Below are positions 42,944 through 50,411 of a DNA stretch of 64,000 nt, one piece after another. The notes beneath the pieces are model-generated. The model was given only the letters and a program-made list of their open reading frames with translations, was not told the DNA's origin and did not search any database. The stretch covers positions 186,001 to 250,000 of the forward strand of contig NZ_CP130721.1 in the NCBI RefSeq assembly GCF_035984415.1. The letters run 5' to 3'. The translations under genes were made by a program, and so were the position numbers. Numbering within the stretch: position 1 is the first letter of the stretch; every line of letters starts with the position of its first letter. Origin of the DNA: Streptomyces sp. NBC_01296. GTDB lineage: Bacteria > Actinomycetota > Actinomycetes > Streptomycetales > Streptomycetaceae.

Positions 42944-43858
42944 TCACCGCAGGATCTCCGCCTCATCCGGGTCCGGCACGATCACCGTGCCGACCCCGTC
43001 CTCCGTGAACATCTGGAGGAGAACCGAGTGCGGGACCCGTCCGTCGATCACCCGGGCCGCGCCCACGCCGCCCCGCACGGCCTGCAGGCAACCGGTCATC
43101 TTGGGCACCATGCCGTCGCTCAGTTCCGGCAGGAGCTTCTCCAGCTCGCAGGCCGTGAGCCGCCGGATGACCTCGTCACTGTGCGGCCAGCCCGCGTACA
43201 GACCCGCGACGTCCGTCATCATGACGAGCGCCTCGGCACGCAGTGCGGTCGCGAGCGCTGCCGCCGCGGTGTCGGCGTTGACGTTGTAGACCAGGCCGTC
43301 CTCGGCGCTGCGCGCGAGCGGCGAGACCACCGGGATCCGGCCGTCCGCCAGCAGGCTGTCCAGGGCGCCGGTGTCCACGCGGGTGATGTCGCCGACCCGG
43401 CCGACGTCCACCGGCTCCCCGTCGATCCACGGCACGTGCCGCACCGCGGTGAGGGTGTCCGCGTCCTCGCCGGTCATACCGACGGCGAGGGGGCCGAAGC
43501 GGTTGATCAGTCCGACCAGTTCGCGCTGCACTTGGCCGGCGAGGACCATCCGTACCACGTCCATCGCGGCCGGCGAGGTGACGCGGAGCCCGGCTCTGAA
43601 CTCGCGCTCCAGGCCCCGCCGCGCGAGCTCGGCATCGATCTGTGGGCCTCCTCCGTGCACCACCACGGGCCGCAGCCCGGCATAGCGCAGGAAGACGATG
43701 TCGCGGGCGAAGGCCGCCTTGAGCTCCTCGTTGACCATGGCGTGTCCGCCCAGCTTGATGACGACCGTCCGGCCCTGGTGGCGGGCCAGCCACGGCAGGG
43801 CGTCGCCGATGGACTGGGCCTTGGCCATGGCCGGGTGCATGCTGGCGGTGGCGGTCAT
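42944..43858 (-). CDS. argB: Acetylglutamate kinase
   Basis: 304 residues; phosphorylates N-acetylglutamate, the second step towards ornithine. Amino-acid-kinase motifs are clear: KLGGHAM near the N-terminus, VHGGGPQID, VNADTAAAALA and GMVPKM near the C-terminus. Start ATG 43858 follows AAGGAG. In most actinomycetes argB sits inside an argC-J-B-D operon; here it stands alone beside an MbtH gene, while argC, argJ and argD are together 5.5 kb away. With the piperazate genes nearby, it most likely belongs to a dedicated precursor pathway. Confidence 0.96.
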   Translation of the reverse strand: MTATASMHPAMAKAQSIGDALPWLARHQGRTVVIKLGGHAMVNEELKAAFARDIVFLRYAGLRPVVVHGGGPQIDAELARRGLEREFRAGLRVTSPAAMDVVRMVLAGQVQRELVGLINRFGPLAVGMTGEDADTLTAVRHVPWIDGEPVDVGRVGDITRVDTGALDSLLADGRIPVVSPLARSAEDGLVYNVNADTAAAALATALRAEALVMMTDVAGLYAGWPHSDEVIRRLTACELEKLLPELSDGMVPKMTGCLQAVRGGVGAARVIDGRVPHSVLLQMFTEDGVGTVIVPDPDEAEILR

Positions 43859-44090
43859 TGGCACGACTCCTTCTGTGGAAGACACCGGCGACGGGCCGGG
43901 CCCCGATGGCCGGTGGACGTGCGCTCGAGAACGGCACGAAAACACTTGGCTGTGCTGCGGGCTTTTGGGATGGTGAACACATTTCGGCCCGAGCTGTGCT
44001 CGTGCCGTAATCATCGCGCGCGGACGCGGGCCGACGGAAGCCGATTCCAGGCGAACGCCCGAAAAGGCGACCGATTCTGCCACATGAGTG

Positions 44091-44126
44091 TGTCCCGCTT
44101 TCGGGACACGTCCTGTCAACAGGACA
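44091..44126. promoter_or_regulatory. Two head-to-tail TGTCC-N8-GGACA boxes
   Basis: 44091-44108 reads TGTCC-CGCTTTCG-GGACA and 44109-44126 reads CGTCC-TGTCAACA-GGACA. They are exactly contiguous 18-mers with the same 5-8-5 architecture as boxes at 46060, 47686, 55361 and 58477. This fits a dimeric transcription factor. The pair lies 163 bp upstream of mbtH. Confidence 0.75.
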
Positions 44127-44234
44127 GTGGACGGCAGATATCGAGGTAATGGGTCCCGCAGACCTCCACGGGTTCCCGAAACGTGCATCATCTGGCTTGG
44201 CGGTCTCGCCAACTCCATCCCACCGATGGATGAT

Positions 44235-44261
44235 GATTCATTTTCTGCTCGAAAATGAATC
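44235..44261. promoter_or_regulatory. Perfect 11-bp inverted repeat before mbtH
   Basis: Arms 44235-44245 and 44251-44261 are exact reverse complements around a 5-base centre. They are AT-rich (GATTCATTTTC type), 27 bp before the mbtH start codon. It could be an operator or a 5'-UTR hairpin. Confidence 0.65.
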
Positions 44262-44288
44262 GTGGACGGCTTGAATTGGAGTGGACTG

Positions 44289-44510
44289 ATGAGCAGCAAC
44301 CCGTTCGACGACGCCGACGGCCGGTTCTACGTTCTGGTGAACGACGAGCAGCAGCACTCGCTGTGGCCCTCGTTCACCGAGGTTCCCGCCGGCTGGCGCA
44401 TCGTGTTCGGCGAGGAGAGCCGTGACAAGTGCCTCGCGTACGTGGAGGACAAGTGGACCGACCTGCGGCCGCAGAGCCTGCGGGACGCGATGGCCGCCGA
44501 CGCCGCGTGA
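44289..44510 (+). CDS. MbtH-like protein 1
   Basis: 73 residues. MbtH proteins bind and activate or stabilise NRPS adenylation domains. Signature residues are present: NPFDD, VVND-like VLVNDEQQHSLWPSF, VPAGWRIVFGE and WTDLRPQSLR. It is one of two copies in the cluster (other at 55453). ATG 44289 follows GGAG. Convergent with the ornithine hydroxylase gene, 42 bp apart. Confidence 0.97.
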   Translation: MSSNPFDDADGRFYVLVNDEQQHSLWPSFTEVPAGWRIVFGEESRDKCLAYVEDKWTDLRPQSLRDAMAADAA

Positions 44511-44552
44511 GCTGACCGGGCACGGCCCGGAACCGCCGTGGGGTGTGCCGCG

Positions 44553-45908
44553 TCAGGCGGCCGAGGACGCTTCCGCCACGGGTTGGTTGAGGTCCAGCTC
44601 CCGCTCGGTGCGCCGCAGCACGATCGAATCGGCGATCTCGCCGCTGCGTACCGCGATGTTCGACAGCAGGGACGACGACATGCCGTGGGTGTGCTCGGTG
44701 CCGCCCTGGAGATAGACGCCGCAGGTCAGTCCCGATACGGTGACGAGGCGGTAGTCGCGTTCCACCCGGTGCCTGCCCGCCGCGTCGCGCTGGAAGTGCT
44801 GGTCGAAGTCGCCGAGCAGGCGGGCCGGGTCCAGGCCGTCGTAGCCGGTGGCGAACACGATCGCGTCGACCGCCAGCTCCTCCGTACGGTCGTCGAGCAG
44901 CGAGTGCAGTTCCACCCGAGCCCCGCTTCCGACGCGTTCGACCTCGGCGACCCGGGTGAGGTTGCGGAAGTGCAGCCGCTGGTCGCCGCCGCGCACCTGC
45001 TCCTCGTACGAGCGCTGGTACAGGGCCCGGATGACGTCGGCGTCGACCACCGAGTAGTTGGTGTTGCGGTGGTAGCGCCAGAACGCGTCCCGTGCCCGCT
45101 CGGTGCCGAAGTAGTATTCGTCGACCGCGTCGGGGTCGAACACCTGGTTGGCGAAGGGGGTGTCGTCGGCGACGGAGTAGCCGTACGACGGGATGACCGC
45201 GGAGACCTGGGCGTGCGGCAGCGAGTCGTAGAGGAACCGGGTGATCTCGGCCGCGCTCTGGCCGGCGCCGACCACCGCCACGCTCTTGAGGTCGCCCGCG
45301 GCCTGGGCGTTGAACTTGCTCAGGAACTCCGAGCTGTGCCACACCCGCTCGTCGGACGTCACGCCCTCCGGCAGGCGCGGCACCAGGCCCGTCGAGATGG
45401 TCACGTTGCGTGCGGTGACCACGCTGGTGGTGCCGTCGCCGCTGCGCACCTCGACCTCGAGGAGGTTGGGCGTCCGTGACCCGGCCTCGGTGATGGGCCG
45501 GATCGAGGTGACCTCGGCGCCGTAGGTGACCTTGTCGCGGAGGCCGGCGGCAGCCCAGTCCAGGTACTGGTGGAATTCGTGCCGGGTCGGGAAGAAGTCC
45601 TGGTTGTTCACGAACTGCACCAGCCGGTTGGAGGCGTGCAGGTACGAGATGAAGCTGAACCGGGACATCGGATTCCTGAAGGTCGCGAGGTCCTTGAGGA
45701 ATGAAATCTGCATGGTCGTCGACGGCAGCAGCATGTTCCGGTGCCAGCCGAACGAGGGCTGTCGCTCGAAGAAATGGGACTTGACCGGATGCTGCGGAGC
45801 GCTCGCCCGGTGCTCCTCCAAGGCGATCGCGAGCGACATGTTGGACGGGCCGAAGCCAATGCCGACCACGTCGTAGATCTCTTGGTTGCGCCTGCCAGTT
45901 ATGCCCAT
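44553..45908 (-). CDS. L-ornithine N5-monooxygenase, KtzI-like
   Basis: 451-residue flavin-dependent N-hydroxylase of the SidA/PvdA/KtzI family. It shows the FAD-binding GIGFGPSN near residue 15, FLKDLATFRNP (substrate region), NADPH motif VVGAGQSAAE, and ATGY near the C-terminus. Members hydroxylate the side-chain amine of ornithine or lysine. Next to a KtzT-like gene and an ornithine-making arg set, the expected product is N5-hydroxyornithine, the precursor of piperazate. Start ATG 45908 is chosen over an upstream ATG because GGGAG lies about 10 bases before it. Divergent from the KtzT-like gene across a 316-bp regulatory region. A siderophore role is the main alternative. Confidence 0.93.
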   Translation of the reverse strand: MGITGRRNQEIYDVVGIGFGPSNMSLAIALEEHRASAPQHPVKSHFFERQPSFGWHRNMLLPSTTMQISFLKDLATFRNPMSRFSFISYLHASNRLVQFVNNQDFFPTRHEFHQYLDWAAAGLRDKVTYGAEVTSIRPITEAGSRTPNLLEVEVRSGDGTTSVVTARNVTISTGLVPRLPEGVTSDERVWHSSEFLSKFNAQAAGDLKSVAVVGAGQSAAEITRFLYDSLPHAQVSAVIPSYGYSVADDTPFANQVFDPDAVDEYYFGTERARDAFWRYHRNTNYSVVDADVIRALYQRSYEEQVRGGDQRLHFRNLTRVAEVERVGSGARVELHSLLDDRTEELAVDAIVFATGYDGLDPARLLGDFDQHFQRDAAGRHRVERDYRLVTVSGLTCGVYLQGGTEHTHGMSSSLLSNIAVRSGEIADSIVLRRTERELDLNQPVAEASSAA

Positions 45909-45987
45909 AGAAATTTCTCCCGCTTGCGTCTGGAAAACTCGGCCGGTGGCCCGAGAGACAGTTCTGCAGTGTTGCTCCCGAGAGTAT

Positions 45988-46038
45988 CTCAAGGCAACTT
46001 GAAGACGGCCTGAAGACTGTTTCGAGGGCTTCTCGAGT
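45988..46038 (+). promoter_or_regulatory. Five phased heptamers, SARP-type binding array
   Basis: Heptamers begin exactly 11 bp apart at 45988 (CTCAAGG), 45999 (TTGAAGA), 46010 (CTGAAGA), 46021 (TTCGAGG) and 46032 (CTCGAGT), separated by 4-bp spacers. Direct heptamer repeats at 11-bp pitch with a TCGAG-like core are the known recognition pattern of SARP activators, and a SARP gene lies at 52883-53908. Confidence 0.75.
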
Positions 46039-46059
46039 TACTCGATTATTCGAAGGCTT

Positions 46060-46077
46060 TGTCCTGTCGACGGGACG
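46060..46077. promoter_or_regulatory. TGTCC-N8-GGACG box
   Basis: TGTCC-TGTCGACG-GGACG, 148 bp before the ktzT-like start and 22 bp beyond the last heptamer. One base off a perfect half-site pair. Confidence 0.7.
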
Positions 46078-46224
46078 GCGATATGGTCGGCGCGGATTAT
46101 CAAGATCTCCGCGTGACGCGGCCGGTGGCAGTTTGCCCACGTGTCCTGTGTCCGGAGTAATGCGATCAGTCATGCCCTGAGCCAGGGTCATGCCCTGAGC
46201 CAATTGTCGAAAGGGTGTATCCGA

Positions 46225-46869
46225 ATGTTCGTGCCCAGCTCTTACCGCGAACCGGACAGTTCGTGGATGGTGGACCTGATCCGTGGTAATCCACTGGCGC
46301 TCGCGGTGGCCAATGGCAGCCCCGAGGACGGTCCGTTCGCCACGCACCTCCCGGTCATCTTCGACCCCGAGACGTCCGGCGACTGGTCCGGCGAGCTCCC
46401 GGGCGCCACCCTGCTCGGACACATGAACCGGGCGAACCCTCACTGGTCGGCGCTGGAGACGGGCGGCGTCCTGCTGCTGACCTTCACCGGCCCGCATTCC
46501 TACGTGTCGCCCACGGTGTACGAGAAGACGCCGGCCGCGCCCACCTGGAACTTCACCGCGGTGCACGTCCGGGGCGTGGTGGAGAAGATCGACTCGATGG
46601 ACGAGACGCTGAGCGTGGTGGAGTCCACCGTGCGCGCCTTCGAGGGGCGGTTCGGCACCGGCTGGGACATGACCGAGTCGCTCGGCTACTTCCGCAAGAT
46701 CGCGCCCGCCGTGGGGGCCTTCCGGTTCACGGTGACCGGGGCCGAGGGCATGTTCAAGCTCAGCCAGGAGCAGCCGGACGAGGTGCGCGACCGGGTGCGG
46801 GAGTCGTTCGGGCAGAGCGCGTGCACGTACAAGCGCGAGACCGCCGGGCTGATGAGCCGGCTGTCCTGA
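46225..46869 (+). CDS. Piperazate synthase, KtzT-like (PaiB fold)
   Basis: 214 residues of the PaiB/FMN-binding split-barrel family: MFVPSSYRE..W..LIRGNPLALAV, DGPFATHLPV, LLGHMNRANPHW, FTGPHSYVSP, W-N-F-T-A-V-H-V-R-G and a C-terminal E..R..F GQSACTYKRETAGL. KtzT, the haem enzyme that closes the N-N bond of piperazate from N5-hydroxyornithine, belongs to this family; other members are annotated as PaiB regulators. Divergent pairing with an ornithine N-hydroxylase makes the piperazate role by far the most likely. ATG 46225 follows GAAAGGG. The haem-binding residues were not assigned here. Confidence 0.9.
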   Translation: MFVPSSYREPDSSWMVDLIRGNPLALAVANGSPEDGPFATHLPVIFDPETSGDWSGELPGATLLGHMNRANPHWSALETGGVLLLTFTGPHSYVSPTVYEKTPAAPTWNFTAVHVRGVVEKIDSMDETLSVVESTVRAFEGRFGTGWDMTESLGYFRKIAPAVGAFRFTVTGAEGMFKLSQEQPDEVRDRVRESFGQSACTYKRETAGLMSRLS

Positions 46870-46896
46870 CGCACCGAAAGCCTCGGCGCCGGGGAC

Positions 46897-47592
46897 TCAG
46901 GCGCTGACGGCCACGGGCCGGGTCTGCCCGGCGAGGTCGTCCAGGGCGCTCGCGGCCGCGCTGTCCAGCGTGGTCATCACCCACTGCTCGAAGTCGACGC
47001 CCAGCTGCTCCGCGGCCTTGTGCCACCACTGGACACGGCTGCCGGGGACCTCCAGACGGCGGCTCGGCTCGGTGGGAGTGCGGGGCAGCTGCCCGCCCTG
47101 GCGCGCGGCGCGGATGGCGCCGCGCAGCTGCCTGGTGGTCCACTGCCCCTGCTCGGCACGGTCGAGCCAGCGGTCCTGGTCCTCGACGGTCATGGAGGCC
47201 AGCTCGGCGTGGTGCTGGAAGCTCAGGGTGGGCCGGCGCCGGGTGAAGTCGAAGCGTCTCGCGACCCATGCGTAGTTGCGCAGGGTCTGGTACGAGAGGC
47301 CGACGGCCTGTATCCCGCGCTGGTACCGGTCGGTGTAGTGGTCCTTGCCGTACCTCAGCCAGTCGCCCAGCCACCAGGAGGACGAGTCGAGGACGCCGGC
47401 GAGCTGGCGCCCGGCCCGCTCCCACTCGTCGTAGGCCATCCCGGTCGGCATCTGCAGGCCCACCTTGGTCGTCAGCACCTGGCCCCGGCGCGGCGCGGCC
47501 CCCGTCATGCGCGGCTGCCGTGCCGGGGGCTGCGGGGGAGCGGCTGCCGGGCCGCCATGCGGCCCTGCGGTTAGACCGGCCTGACGTGCCAT
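46897..47592 (-). CDS. LmbU-family regulator 1
   Basis: About 231 residues. It resembles LmbU, the lincomycin-cluster activator: SSSWWLGDWLRYGKDHYTDRY, GLSYQTLRNYAWVARRFDFTRRR, LSFQHHAELASM and DRWLDRAEQGQWTTRQLR. The N-terminal 45 residues are proline/glutamine-rich and poorly conserved. Two ATGs are adjacent; 47592 is better spaced from GGAGG than 47595. Convergent with the ktzT-like gene. It shares its upstream region with the inactive DD-peptidase-like gene. A paralogue is at 55778. Likely pathway-specific DNA-binding regulator. Confidence 0.88.
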   Translation of the reverse strand: MARQAGLTAGPHGGPAAAPPQPPARQPRMTGAAPRRGQVLTTKVGLQMPTGMAYDEWERAGRQLAGVLDSSSWWLGDWLRYGKDHYTDRYQRGIQAVGLSYQTLRNYAWVARRFDFTRRRPTLSFQHHAELASMTVEDQDRWLDRAEQGQWTTRQLRGAIRAARQGGQLPRTPTEPSRRLEVPGSRVQWWHKAAEQLGVDFEQWVMTTLDSAAASALDDLAGQTRPVAVSA

Positions 47593-47934
47593 CATGCCTC
47601 CATCAGAAGGGTGTACATAACCGGCGAGAAGTTTCGCGAGGCGGGCTGGAGCGGTACCGGAGCGGCGTTCGAACGGCCGCACGGGTGTCCTGTCGGCAGG
47701 ACGAAACGCAATCGCAGGTTCAATTCCGACCGGAATTCATTACCGACCACGGCTCTCTTTCCCGCCCGAATCGGCGGCCGTGGGACGCCAATAAGTCTGC
47801 TCGTTCACGTAATTCGGCCGCCTGGATATCGAAAAAGAACCAGTGGGCAGGTATTTTCATGCCGTGGTTCGATTTCGGCGAAGGACCGCACAAGTACCGC
47901 ATCAGCCAAATTCGGACGACCCTCAGGACGGGGA
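47593..47934. promoter_or_regulatory. lmbU1/DD-peptidase-like divergent region
   Basis: 342-bp gap without a credible gene. It contains a TGTCC-N8-GGACG box (47686-47703) and, 20 bp further, a second palindrome of the form AATTCC-GACC-GGAATT (47722-47737). The remaining sequence is less GC-rich than the surrounding genes. Confidence 0.65.
47686..47703. promoter_or_regulatory. TGTCC-N8-GGACG box
   Basis: TGTCC-TGTCGGCA-GGACG, same 5-8-5 layout as the other boxes, 94 bp from the lmbU1 start and 232 bp before the DD-peptidase-like start. Confidence 0.7.
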
Positions 47935-49113
47935 ATGAAGATGACGATACGGAAGAGACCAGGGGTCGGCGTGGTCGGTCTGGCGGCATTCGCGATCATG
48001 GCCACCGCCTTCACCGCTCCCGCCCAGGCAGCGGAGGACACGGCCCCCAAGGCGGCCGACCACCAGGCGACGCAGCGCGCGATCGACGCGGCCGTGGCTG
48101 CCGGCATCCCCGGCATCACGGTGGAAGCGCGGGATGCCAACGGCATCTGGAAGTCGGCATCCGGCGTGGGCAACATGAAGACGGGTGCCCCGCGCGGCAA
48201 GAACGACCGGTTCCGCGTTGGGCACGTCACCGCCACCTTCGTGGCGACGGTCCTCCTCCAGATGGAGGCGGAGAAGAAGCTCAGCCTCGACGACACCGTG
48301 GAGCGCCATCTGCCGGGCGTGGTGACGGGCAACGGCAACGACGGCCGTGCGATCACCGTACGACAGCTCCTCAACCACACCAGCGGCCTGTCCGACTACT
48401 TCGCCGACGCCGACTACGTCTCGACGTACGTCCTGGGCGACGGCTACCTCCAGCACCGGTACGAGACCATGCCGCACAAGAAGCGCGTGGACGTGGCCCT
48501 CTCCCACGCGCCGGTGTTCCAGCCCGGCACCCGGCACGGGTTCTCCAACACCAACGACATCCTGTCCGCGATGATCGTCGAGAAGGTCGGCGGCAAGCGG
48601 TACGAGGACGAGGTGCGCAAGCGCATCATCGAACCCCTGGGGCTCACGGCGACGTCCACCCCCGGCAACGGCGTCAACCTGCCCCAGCCGAGCAGCCGCG
48701 CCTACTCCAAGCTCTTCTTCCAGACGCAGCCGGACAAGATCGACGACGTCACCGAGGTCAACGGGTCGCAGTCCTGGGGCAACCTCGACATCATCTCCAG
48801 CGCAGCCGATCTGAACCGGTTCTACAGCGCCCTGATGCGCGGGAAGCTGCTGCCGTCGAAGCAGCTGGCGGAGATGAAGACGACCAACGTCAACCCCGAC
48901 TTCCCGCTCTCGTCCTACGGCCTCGGCCTCGAGCGGCTGACGCTGGGCTGCGGCACCACCATCTGGTACCGCGACGGAGGCACGGTGGGCTGGCTCTCCC
49001 TGGTCGCCACCACCGAGGACGCCGGCCACCAGCTCACGTTCAACTACAACAGCGACTGGCGACCGGACGACCTCCTCACCATCCTCAACGCCGAGTACTG
49101 CGCCGCGCCCTAG
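47935..49113 (+). CDS. Secreted R61-type DD-peptidase homologue with dead active site
   Basis: 392 residues. Signal peptide at residues 1-32 (basic start, hydrophobic GVVGLAAFAIMATAFTA, AQA-A cleavage). The body follows the Streptomyces R61 DD-carboxypeptidase / class C beta-lactamase fold: FRVG-H-VT-A-TF, VRQLLNHTSGLSDY, GTRHGFSNTND, conserved Cys339 and a C-terminal Cys. The catalytic motifs are altered: SxxK is HVTA (H97, A100), YxN is FSN (F203) and HTG is DGG (D347). So neither the serine nucleophile nor the lysine, tyrosine or histidine partners remain. Acylation chemistry looks impossible, yet the frame is intact and secretion signals are kept. A binding, decoy or immunity role is possible inference. 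Confidence 0.9.
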   Translation: MKMTIRKRPGVGVVGLAAFAIMATAFTAPAQAAEDTAPKAADHQATQRAIDAAVAAGIPGITVEARDANGIWKSASGVGNMKTGAPRGKNDRFRVGHVTATFVATVLLQMEAEKKLSLDDTVERHLPGVVTGNGNDGRAITVRQLLNHTSGLSDYFADADYVSTYVLGDGYLQHRYETMPHKKRVDVALSHAPVFQPGTRHGFSNTNDILSAMIVEKVGGKRYEDEVRKRIIEPLGLTATSTPGNGVNLPQPSSRAYSKLFFQTQPDKIDDVTEVNGSQSWGNLDIISSAADLNRFYSALMRGKLLPSKQLAEMKTTNVNPDFPLSSYGLGLERLTLGCGTTIWYRDGGTVGWLSLVATTEDAGHQLTFNYNSDWRPDDLLTILNAEYCAAP

Positions 49114-49160
49114 CGCACACGCCGAGGCAGGTCACGAGGGCGCCCTCCCCGACCGAGACA

Positions 49161-49190
49161 CCCCGGCGACACCCGGCGACACCCGGCGAC
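49161..49190 (+). repeat. Three tandem copies of a 10-bp unit
   Basis: Unit (A/C)CCCGGCGAC repeated three times, 48 bp after the DD-peptidase-like stop. Short slippage repeat; no function evident. Confidence 0.8.
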
Positions 49191-49360
49191 ACCAGGACGC
49201 CGGCCCGCACGACGAGCCGTGGGCGTGGTGCGGCCCGGCACCTGTGATCCGTGCCTTCGAGCCGCAATCAATCCCGAGGCTGTCGTATGTACGGCGAACG
49301 CGATGGGTGACAGGGCCCGGATCGCGTGAGAAGGACATGTGTGTCACATCGGGAGGGTTC

Positions 49361-50389
49361 ATGACAGTGCGAGCAGCCGTGGCGGGGGCGAGCGGATATG
49401 CGGGGGGCGAGCTCCTACGCCTGCTCCTGGCCCACCCTGAAGTGGAGATCGGTGCTCTGACCGGGCATTCCAGCGCGGGACAGCGCCTCGGCGCGCTGCA
49501 GCCGCACCTGGCTCCGCTGGCCGGGCGTGAGGTACAGCCCACCACCGCCGACGCCCTCAAGGGGCACGACGTCGTCTTCCTCGCCCTCCCGCACGGCCAG
49601 TCCGCCGCCGTCGCGGAGCAGTTGGGCGACGAAACGCTCGTCATCGACTGCGGCGCGGACTTCCGCCTCGCGGACGCGGCCGACTGGGAGACGTTCTACG
49701 GCACGCCGCACGCGGGCACCTGGCCCTACGGCCTGCCCGAGCTGCCCGGAGCCCGCGCCGCGCTGGCAGGGACCAAGCGCATCGCTGTGCCGGGCTGCTA
49801 CCCGACCGCCGTCCTGCTGGCCCTGTTCCCCGCGTACGCGGCGGGACTGGCCGAACCCGAGGCGGTGGTCGTCGCGGCGTCCGGCACGTCCGGCGCCGGC
49901 AAGGCGCCCAAGGCGGACCTGCTCGGCAGCGAGGTCATGGGCTCCATGCGGCCGTACGGTGTGGGCGGCGGCCACCGGCACACGCCCGAGATGGTGCAGT
50001 ACCTCAGCGCCGCGGCGGGTCACCGGGTCGCCGTCTCCTTCACCCCGACCCTGGCCCCCATGCCGCGCGGCATCCTCGCCACCTGCTCCGCCGCGGCGCG
50101 GCCCGGGGTCGGCGCGGACGACGTACGGGCCGCGTACGAGAGGGCACTGGCCGACGAGCCGTTCGTACGGCTGCTGCCCGAGGGACAGTGGCCCAGCACC
50201 GGGGCCGTGTACGGATCGAACGCCGCGCAGATCCAGGTGGCCCTCGACCCGGCGGTCGGCCGGATCATAGCGATCAGCGCCATCGACAACCTCACCAAGG
50301 GCACCGCGGGCGGTGCCCTCCAGAGCATGAACGCCGCCTTCGGCCTGCCCGAGGGACTGGGGCTTTCCACGATCGGAGTCGCACCGTGA
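49361..50389 (+). CDS. argC: N-acetyl-gamma-glutamyl-phosphate reductase
   Basis: 342 residues; NADPH-dependent third step towards ornithine. The Rossmann motif GASGYAGGELLRLL is at the N-terminus, the catalytic Cys is in VPGCYPT, and GGGHRHTPE is present. ATG 49361 lies 3 bases after GGGAGGG; longer in-frame starts upstream lack an RBS. First gene of an argC-argJ-argD run (22 and 70 bp gaps) that lacks argB, argR and the ornithine-to-arginine genes. Confidence 0.97.
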   Translation: MTVRAAVAGASGYAGGELLRLLLAHPEVEIGALTGHSSAGQRLGALQPHLAPLAGREVQPTTADALKGHDVVFLALPHGQSAAVAEQLGDETLVIDCGADFRLADAADWETFYGTPHAGTWPYGLPELPGARAALAGTKRIAVPGCYPTAVLLALFPAYAAGLAEPEAVVVAASGTSGAGKAPKADLLGSEVMGSMRPYGVGGGHRHTPEMVQYLSAAAGHRVAVSFTPTLAPMPRGILATCSAAARPGVGADDVRAAYERALADEPFVRLLPEGQWPSTGAVYGSNAAQIQVALDPAVGRIIAISAIDNLTKGTAGGALQSMNAAFGLPEGLGLSTIGVAP

Positions 50390-50411
50390 GCTGGGCGAAC
50401 AAGGAGATGTA

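Larger units (their letters stand above)
43859..44288. promoter_or_regulatory. argB/mbtH divergent intergenic region
   Basis: 430-bp gap with no credible gene. It holds two contiguous 18-bp palindromes (44091-44126) and a perfect AT-rich inverted repeat (44235-44261). It should contain the argB promoter (leftward) and the mbtH promoter (rightward). Confidence 0.7.
45909..46224. promoter_or_regulatory. ktzI-like/ktzT-like divergent control region
   Basis: 316-bp gap without a gene. It contains five 11-bp-phased heptamers (45988-46038) and one TGTCC-N8-GGACG box (46060-46077), both described separately. A second TGTCC at 46142 lacks a partner half-site. Confidence 0.75.

Noticed and set aside
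46141..46158. Another TGTCC at 46142 as a further regulatory box
   Set aside because: The position where GGACA should fall reads GAGTA; only a half-site.
46225..46869. KtzT-like gene considered as a PaiB-type transcriptional regulator
   Set aside because: The fold is shared, but pairing with an ornithine N-hydroxylase and the ornithine-forming arg genes matches the piperazate pathway much better.
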